From Myroides phaeus (GTDB lineage: Bacteria > Bacteroidota > Bacteroidia > Flavobacteriales > Flavobacteriaceae), in assembly GCF_009799805.1 (NCBI RefSeq), contig NZ_CP047050.1, positions 1,936,001 to 2,000,000 of the forward strand: DNA of 64,000 nucleotides. The letters run 5' to 3'. Made by a program: the position numbers and the translations under genes. Below the pieces are notes generated by a model. It did not search any database, was not told the DNA's origin, and saw only the letters and a list, made by a program, of their open reading frames with translations. Each line of letters begins with the position of its first letter. Within the stretch, counting starts at the first letter, position 1. Shown here piece by piece: positions 26,129 through 34,386 of this stretch.

Positions 26129-27622
26129 TCAGTCAAACAGACCCAGGAGCAGCTCAGCCGGTGGCGCCCGGCTTTCGGGTAACGCCCTGGTCCCGCTGGT
26201 TTCGGCTTTGTGCTTCAGGTGATCAAGGATCTGCTTGATCACTATAGGGTCTTCAATGCAGGCGATGACTTTCATGGCGCCGCCGCAGCCGCTGCAGGTC
26301 TCGATGTCGATATTGAAAACACGCTTGAGCCGTTGCGCCCATGTCATCGACGCTCGCCGTTGTGCTGGTGTTGCCGGTTCATCAGCCACCCTGACCTTGT
26401 TGCCCCTGCCCCGTTTTGCCGGCGTGACCAACGCCCGGTGCCGACTGTTGGGTGCGAACACCCCGTGGAAGCGGGTTAGGTTGACTCTGGGCTTCGGTAC
26501 CAGGGCGGCCAGCCTTGCAATGAAATCCAATGGTTCGAAAATGACGTGCGTGGTGCCGTCCCGGTACGGCGTCTTGAGCTGGTAGCGCACGTTGCCGCCT
26601 CGTGTTAACGACAGCCGCTTCTCGGATACCGCCGGGCGGCTGATGTACCGGCACAGCCGTTCGAGCTTCTTGCGTTCATCGGCCCTGGCCGCCACGCCGG
26701 CGTGCAGGCTGGACCCGGCTACCTTGCCAATCCCGTCACCGAACGGATCACCACTGGTCGGCAGAGTTTGCAAAGTGAACACCTTTCGCCCCGCCTGTGA
26801 ACCGACAGCGATACGGTAAGTGATCGAGTGCCCCAGCAGGGGTGTCATCGGGTCGTCATCCACCGCATCCGAGGCCAGATAGCTGTTTTCGACATCCCGT
26901 TCCAGCAGGCCTTGCCGTTCCAGATAGCGACCCACCCGGTGGGCGATGGTGTGCGTCAGCTGGGTGAGCTCTGGGCTGGTCGGCGCCTTGACCCAGCGGA
27001 AACGCGCTGAGCCGTGGGATTGCTCGACATACACACCGTCGAGAAACAGCATGTGGAAGTGAACATTCAGATTGAGCGCCGATCCAAAACGCTGGATCAG
27101 GGTGACCGCGCCCGTCTTGGCCACTTGGTGGGTATGGCCCGCTTTCTTGACCAGGTGCGTGGCAATGACGCGGTAAACGATGCCCAGCACCCACCCCATG
27201 ATCTCGGGCCGGCTGGCAAACAGGAAACGCAGCTGAAACGGGAAGCTCAACACCCACTGACGCATGGGTTGTTCAGGCAGTACTTCATCAACCAGCAAGG
27301 CGGCACTTTCGGCCATCCGCCGCGCCCCACAGCTCGGGCAGAAACCGCGACGCTTACAGCTGAAAGCGACCAGGTGCTCGGCGTGGCAAGACTCGCAGCG
27401 AACCCGTAGAAAGCCATGCTCCAGCCGCCCGCATTGGAGAAATTCTTCAAATTCCCGTTGCACATAGCCCGGCAATTCCTTTCCCTGCTCTGCCATAAGC
27501 GCAGCGAATGCCGGGTAATACTCGTCAACGATCTGATAGAGAAGGGTTTGCTCGGGTCGGTGGCTCTGGTAACGACCAGTATCCCGATCCCGGCTGGCCG
27601 TCCTGGCCGCCACATGAGGCAT
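26129..27622 (-). CDS. ISCR2 (IS91-like) rolling-circle transposase
   Basis: A 497-residue transposase that I recognise as the ISCR2/ISVsa3 Rep-type protein. It has an N-terminal zinc finger (CESCHAEHL...CPSCGARRM), the HUH metal site in LNVHFHMLF, downstream YISRPAVSEKRL with the catalytic Tyr, and a C-terminal second Cys cluster (CSGCGGAM). It drives one-ended rolling-circle transposition and mobilizes neighbouring genes. Codon use is strongly GC-rich, unlike its neighbours, indicating transfer from a proteobacterial background. Confidence 0.95.
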   Translation of the reverse strand: MPHVAARTASRDRDTGRYQSHRPEQTLLYQIVDEYYPAFAALMAEQGKELPGYVQREFEEFLQCGRLEHGFLRVRCESCHAEHLVAFSCKRRGFCPSCGARRMAESAALLVDEVLPEQPMRQWVLSFPFQLRFLFASRPEIMGWVLGIVYRVIATHLVKKAGHTHQVAKTGAVTLIQRFGSALNLNVHFHMLFLDGVYVEQSHGSARFRWVKAPTSPELTQLTHTIAHRVGRYLERQGLLERDVENSYLASDAVDDDPMTPLLGHSITYRIAVGSQAGRKVFTLQTLPTSGDPFGDGIGKVAGSSLHAGVAARADERKKLERLCRYISRPAVSEKRLSLTRGGNVRYQLKTPYRDGTTHVIFEPLDFIARLAALVPKPRVNLTRFHGVFAPNSRHRALVTPAKRGRGNKVRVADEPATPAQRRASMTWAQRLKRVFNIDIETCSGCGGAMKVIACIEDPIVIKQILDHLKHKAETSGTRALPESRAPPAELLLGLFD

Positions 27623-27733
27623 GTTCCGCGTCCTTGCAATACTGTGTTTACATACAGTCTATCGCTTAGCGGAAAGTTCTTTTACCCTCAGCCGAAATGC
27701 CTGCCGTTGCTAGACATTGCCAGCCAGTGCCCG

Positions 27734-28039
27734 TCACTCCGCGGTCTTCACTGCGTGATCGAGTTGATCGACACCCGCCGTGACACGCTCCATGAAGTGC
27801 CTGCCTGCGTCTGTTAGCCGAACGCCCCGCGCATGGCGCTCAAATAGCAGGACACCAAGGTTATCCTCCAGCGCTTTCACACGCGCGCTGACGCTCGACT
27901 GGCTGATACCAAGTGCCTTGGCCGCATGCCGAAAATTCAGATGCTCGGCGACGGCGATGAACTGAACAAGGGAAATGAGCGGTATCCTGCCAGACAGGAT
28001 ACCGACATTCACGAGGTTTCGATGGTTAGTGCGCCGCAT
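27734..28039 (-). CDS. Truncated LysR-family regulator (floR-associated)
   Basis: 101 residues covering only the N-terminal helix-turn-helix (FIAVAEHLNFRHAAKALGISQSSVSARVKALEDNLGVLLFERH). Full LysR regulators are ~300 residues with a ligand-binding domain, which is missing. It is the same short lysR that accompanies floR in ISCR2 contexts. Probably non-regulatory or a remnant. Confidence 0.85.
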   Translation of the reverse strand: MRRTNHRNLVNVGILSGRIPLISLVQFIAVAEHLNFRHAAKALGISQSSVSARVKALEDNLGVLLFERHARGVRLTDAGRHFMERVTAGVDQLDHAVKTAE

Positions 28040-28066
28040 CGGAGCGGGCCTGCTACCAGTCGTCGG

Positions 28067-29290
28067 TTAGACGACTGGCGACTTCTCGGTGGCAGCCCCA
28101 CGGAGCCGAAGGAGCACCAGCCCCAACGAAACCAGTACCGCCATCGCCGTGGCGTAACAGATCACGGGCCACGCTGTGTCACCGTTTAAAAGTGCCACCG
28201 CCAATGTCCCGACAATGCTGACTATCAGGCTTTGAACGCAGAAGTAGAACGCGACCGCTGATCCCGCGATGTCGTCGAACTCTGCCAAAGCGCCGTTCGC
28301 GGTAACGGACACCGTGAAGACAATACCGACCGCGACAACCCACATCGGTAGGATGAAGGTGAGGAATGACGGCGAGCCGTAAAGTTCGCCGATCCCCAAC
28401 AGGACCGCTCCGCAAACAAGCAACGCCATCCCACGCGCCACGCATCCTGCGATGCCCCATCTGGCGACAAAGGACTTCGCGAAACGGGTTGTCACGATCA
28501 TTACAAGCGCGACAGTGGCGAAGGCAAAGCTGAATCCGATCTCGGAATATTCCGCTTGGCCTATGAGCACACGGGGAGCCGTCGAGAAGAAGACGAAGTA
28601 GGTGCCCATACCGGCGCTAAAGCCGACAGTGTAAACCCAAAAAGCCGGACTCGCGAAGATCGGCAAGACAGATCGGCGCGTCTTGACTTGATCCAGAGGG
28701 CGGGTTTCGTGCCACCTGAAACCCGCATTTAGGAGTGCGAGCATCGCCAGTATAGCCAAAGTAATGAATATCGCCTGCCATCCCAAGAACTCGCCGATCA
28801 ATACTCCGGCGATAGGGCCGAGCGCAGGCACGAACGCCAGCATCGAACTGAAAAGGCCGTAGATGACGACACCCTCAGGACGGTTGGCATAAACGTCGCG
28901 AACCGTCGCGAACGTCGCCACCAGCATGGCCGACGCGCCCACTGCTTGAAGTAGACGGAAAGCGACAAAGGCCGGTGCAGTTGAAGACCAAGCTGCTCCC
29001 AGAGACGCAATGACGAAAGCCGTTGCGCCCGCAAGTAGAATTGGCCGTCGCCCGATTCTGTCTGAGAGCGGACCAAAAATCACCTGGCCCACGCCGAGCA
29101 TCACCATATAGAGGCTCAACGTGAGTTGGATCATAGCGGGCGTCGTGTTCAGGATGCCGGGCATCGCTGGAACGACAGGGAGATAAATATCCATCGCCAG
29201 TGAAGCGAGGATGTCGAAAGGAGCCATCAGCAGCAGTGCTGCCGGCAGCGTATAGGCCCACGCGGGGCGTTGTTTTTGTTTATCAGTCAT
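28067..29290 (-). CDS. floR: Florfenicol/chloramphenicol exporter FloR with replaced N-terminus
   Basis: A 407-residue MFS drug-proton antiporter, essentially FloR from RPAWAYTLPAALLLMAPFDI onward, with 12 hydrophobic segments. The usual start (MTTTRPAW) is replaced by MTDKQKQRPAW: codons 1-7 are AT-rich and come from another gene. The new start overlaps the estT stop by 8 nt (ATGACTGA), so translation is probably coupled to estT. The fusion likely gives floR a promoter active in Bacteroidota. Confidence 0.95.
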   Translation of the reverse strand: MTDKQKQRPAWAYTLPAALLLMAPFDILASLAMDIYLPVVPAMPGILNTTPAMIQLTLSLYMVMLGVGQVIFGPLSDRIGRRPILLAGATAFVIASLGAAWSSTAPAFVAFRLLQAVGASAMLVATFATVRDVYANRPEGVVIYGLFSSMLAFVPALGPIAGVLIGEFLGWQAIFITLAILAMLALLNAGFRWHETRPLDQVKTRRSVLPIFASPAFWVYTVGFSAGMGTYFVFFSTAPRVLIGQAEYSEIGFSFAFATVALVMIVTTRFAKSFVARWGIAGCVARGMALLVCGAVLLGIGELYGSPSFLTFILPMWVVAVGIVFTVSVTANGALAEFDDIAGSAVAFYFCVQSLIVSIVGTLAVALLNGDTAWPVICYATAMAVLVSLGLVLLRLRGAATEKSPVV

Positions 29291-30197
29291 TTATGTGTTT
29301 TTCTATTCCATCAATAATTGATTTCCAATCATCAACGTGTAATTCGTGTCCTGTACCTTCAAGGGTGATTAGATTTGAACCTTTTATTTTTTCTTGTAAA
29401 AAACCTGCATTCTTATAATGCCAAATTTTGTCGTCTGTTCCGTGGATAATTAAGGTGGGTTGTTTGATTTCGTTTAATCTGTTCCAATATTCTTCACCAC
29501 CTTGCAATGCAGCGTGATTGAACATACTTATATAATTGTTGGCTCTATTGAACTCAGCTCTTATCAGTTTTTCACTTCTTTGTTTGTCAAATTGTTTCTT
29601 GCCACTCATTAATTCTGCACCCTGAATTAAATAGTTTACCACACTGTCTTCATTTGTCCAATTGACTGTACCTGCTTTACTATGGAAATCTAAAATACTC
29701 GTGTCCATTTCAGGTATAGTTGGGTCTGAGTCTCCCCAAGGGCCTGATGACATAAGAGTTAAGGAGTTAACTCTGTCGGCAAACTTTATTGATGCTATTT
29801 GAGAAATTAGTCCGCCCAAAGAAATCCCCACAAAATGTGCTTTGTCAATCTTGTAGCCATCCAATATTGAAATAGCGTCATTAGTTAAGTCAACAATATC
29901 GTATGGAGTAGAACCTGGTTCATAATTAGTGGATTTTCCTACATCTCTGTTGTCGTAACGAATAACAAAAAATCCTTTTTCAGATAATTGTTGGCAAAAT
30001 TCAGTGTCCCAATACAGCATTGATACGGTTGCACCTGCTACCAAAAGGATTGCTGGATTTTTCTTATTTCCAAAACTTTCCGTACAGAGTTCAATGCCGT
30101 TTGTTTTAATTATTTTCTCTTTCATTTCTGTTTTCCTTTGTTTGCAACTGATTATTATCAGTCCTAAAATTAATATCCAAAGTAGTTTTTTTTTCAT
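29283..30197 (-). CDS. estT: Alpha/beta hydrolase, EstT-type macrolide esterase
   Basis: A 304-residue hydrolase with a lipoprotein signal (LGLIIISC, Cys18). The nucleophile elbow is GISLGG with Ser126; the later TDDKIWH and GTGHELHVDDW segments supply acid and His. I recognise it as EstT, the macrolide esterase described in Sphingobacterium next to tet(X), active on 16-membered macrolides such as tylosin and tilmicosin. Position of the catalytic Ser agrees with my memory of that protein. The former downstream gene is now replaced by floR. Confidence 0.8.
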   Translation of the reverse strand: MKKKLLWILILGLIIISCKQRKTEMKEKIIKTNGIELCTESFGNKKNPAILLVAGATVSMLYWDTEFCQQLSEKGFFVIRYDNRDVGKSTNYEPGSTPYDIVDLTNDAISILDGYKIDKAHFVGISLGGLISQIASIKFADRVNSLTLMSSGPWGDSDPTIPEMDTSILDFHSKAGTVNWTNEDSVVNYLIQGAELMSGKKQFDKQRSEKLIRAEFNRANNYISMFNHAALQGGEEYWNRLNEIKQPTLIIHGTDDKIWHYKNAGFLQEKIKGSNLITLEGTGHELHVDDWKSIIDGIEKHIND

Positions 30198-30237
30198 TTA
30201 TCAATGTTTAACTGTTATGCTGGTATCTTTCACAATG

Positions 30238-30304
30238 CCCGCTAACATCTGTTTTAACGAAACGAATATACGGAAAATTTCGCTTAACCAACCCTTTATG
30301 TGCC
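30238..30304 (-). repeat. Degraded attC-like site 14 (second tet(X) cassette)
   Basis: Left core CCCGCTAAC (30238-30246), stem TTAACGAAA / TTTCGCTTAA, right core TTTATGTGCC (30295-30304) where G of the usual GTT is T. It is short (67 bp) and weakly paired. The right core still pairs with GGCACATAAC at 31493. The string ACAATGCCCGCTAA is shared with site 11's left side. Confidence 0.55.
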
Positions 30305-30317
30305 GTTTTATTCCATT

Positions 30318-31484
<1,167 letters not shown>

Positions 31485-31492
31485 TCAAAAAT

Positions 31493-31572
31493 GGCACATA
31501 ACATTGTTATTTCACGAAATAAAACACGGTGTAGTTTCGTAAAATAACACCTATATGCGCATTTCGTAAAAT
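31493..31572 (-). promoter_or_regulatory. attI-like primary recombination site candidate
   Basis: Left core GGCACATAAC (31493-31502) closes the tet(X2) cassette. Beyond it lie ATTTCACGAAAT (31509-31520), TTTCGTAAAAT (31535-31545) and ATTTCGTAAAAT (31561-31572), spaced about 25-27 bp: one inverted and two direct versions of one motif. No attC-style long palindrome is present. Position between the first cassette and the divergent recombinase gene is that of attI with its direct repeats. Confidence 0.7.
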
Positions 31573-31670
31573 CTGTTGCTAATATAATTACTTTTTTGTA
31601 AATTAGATACTTAGTAAGTTATTTTTTGTGGATAGCGAAACAAAATAGGTTAAATTAGATTTATTTAAGT

Positions 31671-32510
31671 ATGGATAGCGAAACAATATTAAAAACCTTA
31701 CACGACCGATTGCAAGTGCAACGCTACGCCAATAATACCATAAAATCGTATTGTGGTTATGCACAAATATTCTTAGAGTATATGAATAAATATCGTACGC
31801 TCAACGAAATACCTATTGCTGAAATAGAGGGTTTTATTAATGAAAAAGTATTTCAAGACAATATTAGTGCATCTTATCAACGCTCTTTAGTTGGGGCAAT
31901 TAAGAAGATTTATGAGTTGGTCAATAATCAATCGATAGAGTTAAATTATTTATATCCTAAACGAAAATCAACCCAACTGCCTACTTTCTTTTCTCAAGAA
32001 GAAGTGAGAAAAATATTAAATGCTACAGAAAATTTAAAGCATAAAGCAATTCTTACCACTATTTACAGTTGTGGATTACGCTTAAGTGAGTTAATAAATC
32101 TTAAACTAACCGATGTAAAATCCGACAGTAATTTACTATTAATACAACAAAGCAAAGGGAATAAAGATAGGCTAGTAGCTTTACCTGATAAGTTATTAAG
32201 TTTGTTGCGAGAATATTATATTGAATATAAACCCAAAATATTTTTATTTGAAGGAACTAATGATGAGCAATACAGCGAAAGAAGTGTTCAGTTAGTTTTG
32301 AAAAAGTCAATGAAAAAAGCCAATATTGTAACAAAAGGCAGTGTGCATACTTTGCGTCATTCATACGCCACACATTTAATAAAAAGCGGAATTGACATTC
32401 GGGTTGTACAAGAATTATTAGGGCATAGTGATATTAGAACAACCATGATTTACACTCATATTACAGATGTAGATAAGAAATCGACACCAAGTCCATTAGA
32501 TTTTTTGTAA
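31671..32510 (+). CDS. Integron-integrase-like tyrosine recombinase lacking the IntI insertion
   Basis: A 279-residue recombinase with SAM-like core-binding domain (about 5-90) and catalytic domain: Arg137 (SCGLRLSEL), Lys162/165, His226-x-x-Arg229 (HTLRHSYAT), His252 (LLGHSD), Tyr261 (TTMIYTH), tail SPLDFL. Boxes II to C-terminus closely resemble IntI1. However, between VALP and KANI it has ~50 residues where IntI1 has ~80, so the IntI-specific extra helix is absent. It is divergent from the array, as intI genes are. I propose it recombines the attC-like sites. A 14-bp repeat (31629 and 31672) overlaps its start. Confidence 0.85.
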   Translation: MDSETILKTLHDRLQVQRYANNTIKSYCGYAQIFLEYMNKYRTLNEIPIAEIEGFINEKVFQDNISASYQRSLVGAIKKIYELVNNQSIELNYLYPKRKSTQLPTFFSQEEVRKILNATENLKHKAILTTIYSCGLRLSELINLKLTDVKSDSNLLLIQQSKGNKDRLVALPDKLLSLLREYYIEYKPKIFLFEGTNDEQYSERSVQLVLKKSMKKANIVTKGSVHTLRHSYATHLIKSGIDIRVVQELLGHSDIRTTMIYTHITDVDKKSTPSPLDFL

Positions 32511-32539
32511 CCTAAATTAAAAAACCCAACTTTACATTT

Positions 32540-32558
32540 TTGGGTGTAAAATTGGGTG
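32540..32558 (+). repeat. Paired TTGGGTG repeats near attR
   Basis: TTGGGTG at 32540-32546 and 32552-32558, a 12-bp period, mirroring the pair near attL (1815, 1827) in sequence, spacing and orientation. Candidate arm-type sites for the 1849 integrase. Confidence 0.55.
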
Positions 32559-32591
32559 TTTATGCTTTAACTGATTAAGTATCAGTGTTTA

Positions 32592-32608
32592 TTGCGGAGA
32601 AAGAGGGA
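32592..32608. other. attR within tRNA-Ser 3' end
   Basis: The 17-bp direct repeat partner of attL. It covers the last 14 nt of the tRNA and 3 nt beyond, so insertion regenerates an intact tRNA. Confidence 0.85.
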
Positions 32609-32679
32609 TTCGAACCCCCGGACCTGTTACAGTCAACAGTTTTCAAGACTGCCGCATTCGACCACTCTGCCATTTCTCC
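32595..32679 (-). tRNA. tRNA-Ser(UGA)
   Basis: On the minus strand, acceptor GGAGAAA / TTTCTCC with discriminator G, anticodon loop CTTGAAA giving UGA, a long variable arm typical of tRNA-Ser, and T-arm GGGGGTTCGAATCCC. CCA is not encoded. It is the integration target of the element. Confidence 0.95.
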
Positions 32680-33206
32680 GGTCGTATACAGTTGTTCTGT
32701 ATTGCGAGTGCAAAGATAGCACAAATGTGATACGTGTCAAGGGTTCAGCTGTAATTTTTTGAATAAAAAATGCAGTGTTTCTCTTAACTTATTTACAATG
32801 ATAGTTTTATGATGTGAAAAAAAATGTACTTTTTTTTGAAATAATTGTGCGCCATCTACTTTTTGGCGAATTTTACAACATAAATAAGATTGCGGAGGAG
32901 TAAAGATTAATCAACACAAGGTTTGTTATCTTTCTACATCCACTGTTTTTAATAGGCTTGAACCCCAGTTTATCTCTGTTTATGGCAATTATAACTCCGT
33001 AATCTTGCAGTACTAAATGCAATCATAGCTCATCTCTGTTTATAGCGATTATAACTCCGTAATCTTGCAGTACTAAATGCAATCATAGCTCATCTCTGTT
33101 TATCCCCTTGTAGATTGTATTACAAATTTATGTGTGTGCTATGCGGTTATAAGCAAAAGAAGAATGATTTTTGTGTTTTATATAGTGTAAATCAAAATCG
33201 ATAGGG
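32680..33206. other. Intergenic region with a 60-bp tandem repeat
   Basis: Upstream of tRNA-Ser and of the GNAT gene. It holds the tRNA promoter (right of 32680, minus strand), AT-rich DNA and the 60-bp repeat at 32971-33103. No ORF of note. Confidence 0.5.
32971..33103. repeat. 60-bp tandem repeat, ~2.2 copies
   Basis: The unit containing TATAACTCCGTAATCTTGCA repeats with an exact 60-bp period from about 32971 to 33103. The two full copies differ at a few positions near GGCAATT / AGCGATT. Confidence 0.85.
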
Positions 33207-33638
33207 ATGATAAGAAAAGTAAAGGTAGGGGATTACCCAAGGTTGATGGAAATATGGGAGAGTGCGGTTGTAAATACACACGACTTTCTGCATAAAGAGG
33301 ATTTTGAATACTATAAAGCAAATATTCCAACGTATTTTCAATATGTAAATTTGTATGCACTTGAGAATGCAAGTGGCGTATTGGTTGGGTTTATGGGAAT
33401 TGCGGAAGAGAGCTTGGAGATGTTGTTTATTGATAACGCATATAGGGGACAAGGCGTAGGCAAGCAGTTGCTTAGGTATGCTGTGGAGCAAATGAACGTT
33501 TCTAAAGTAGATGTGAATGAACAAAACACACAAGGGGTTGGTTTTTACCTGCATTGTGGATTTACACAGATCGGTCGTTCTGAACAGGATGACCAGGGTA
33601 AGGCGTATCCAATCTTACATCTTGCCTTGTTAAAGTAA
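33207..33638 (+). CDS. GNAT-family N-acetyltransferase
   Basis: A 143-residue acetyltransferase. Motif A (LFIDNAYRGQGVGKQLLRYA, about 74-93) binds acetyl-CoA pyrophosphate; GVGFYLHCGFTQIGR is motif B. It resembles small GNAT proteins such as YjaB. The substrate is unknown. It is the first chromosomal gene right of the element. Downstream is a 66-bp tandem repeat. Confidence 0.85.
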   Translation: MIRKVKVGDYPRLMEIWESAVVNTHDFLHKEDFEYYKANIPTYFQYVNLYALENASGVLVGFMGIAEESLEMLFIDNAYRGQGVGKQLLRYAVEQMNVSKVDVNEQNTQGVGFYLHCGFTQIGRSEQDDQGKAYPILHLALLK

Positions 33639-33686
33639 ATGCTAATACACTTATAGTTGTAGGCTCTACATTATACGGTATCTACA

Positions 33687-33990
33687 CAAGGCAATGCATT
33701 TATACGTGTTGCCTAATCTCAATAGAGAGATTCTCATAAATGGGAATCTATACAAGGCAATGCATCTACACGTGTTGCCTAATCTCAATAGAAAGATTCT
33801 CATAAACGGGCATCTACACAAGGCAATGCATTTATACGTGTTGCTTAATCTCAATAGGGGCATTCATCTAAACGGGTATCTACACAAGGCAATGCACTTA
33901 TACGTGTTGCCTAATCTCAATAGAGAGATTCTCATAAATGGGAATCTATACAAGGCAATGTACTTATGATCGTTGCTTATCTCAATAGCG
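33687..33990. repeat. 66-bp tandem repeat, 4 full copies plus a partial fifth
   Basis: Copies start at 33687, 33753, 33819, 33885 and 33951 (CAAGGCAATG...), exactly 66 bp apart. Because 66 is divisible by 3, long ORFs with 22-residue repeats (MHLYVLPNLNREILINGNLY...) appear on both strands; neither has other coding signs. The copies diverge by a few substitutions. Confidence 0.9.
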
Positions 33991-34304
33991 ATGTACTGAT
34001 GCTTGTTGTTTTATCACAAAGAGTGATGTGCTTATAAACGTTTATCTACAAAAAGCAAGGCATATACTCGTTATACAGCAAAAGGAATACATCATTAATC
34101 GGTTTTTTAACGTCAATATTCCCTGTTCTTAGTACAAAAGAGGGAAATCTACCGTTTATTGGTGGAATTTCAAGCATATTGCTGTCAGCGTTAGACTGAC
34201 GAAATGGGCTGTAATTAATGAAGTAATAGTAATGAAAATGACAATCTGACATATTAAAATGCGAGTATTTGTCTTAAAAGGCTGAAAAGTGTCATTTTTT
34301 TGTG
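33991..34304. other. Region between the 66-bp repeat and the dnaK promoter
   Basis: AT-rich DNA without a convincing ORF. The first part is a decayed continuation of the 66-bp repeat; the last 20 bp lead into the dnaK promoter. Confidence 0.4.
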
Positions 34305-34322
34305 TTGGCACAGAGATTGTTT
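34305..34322 (+). promoter_or_regulatory. dnaK: Sigma-54-like -24/-12 promoter of dnaK
   Basis: TTGGCACAGAGATTGTT fits TGGCAC-N5-TTGC except that the -12 GC is GT. It lies ~65 bp upstream of the dnaK ATG. I see no CIRCE element. A sigma-54-type response regulator gene is in the same window (50615), but a link is inference. Confidence 0.5.
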
Positions 34323-34386
34323 AATAGTAACCGAGCTTGAAGCTCAGAAATGAACAAATTGTATAAAAATAAACTATAAAGATATT

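Larger units (their letters stand above)
25890..29269 (-). mobile_element. ISCR2-lysR-floR transposed block
   Basis: A GC-rich island in AT-rich surroundings. It starts with GTATAGGAAG (25896-25905), the reverse of the CTTCCTATAC end I associate with the origin end of ISCR/IS91-like elements, downstream of the transposase 3' end. It ends inside floR codon ~4, where an AT-rich foreign start is fused. The order transposase, lysR fragment, floR is the classic ISCR2-floR arrangement. Rolling-circle transposition past the terminus would explain co-mobilization of floR. Confidence 0.85.

Noticed and set aside
26210..27817. Many ORFs opposite or overlapping the ISCR2 transposase and floR
   Set aside because: GC-rich DNA has few stops, so long shadow ORFs are expected; none has recognisable domains.
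33666..33969. 22-residue repeat proteins on both strands
   Set aside because: The reading frames are open only because the tandem repeat is 66 bp; both strands are open and no start context or homologue is evident.
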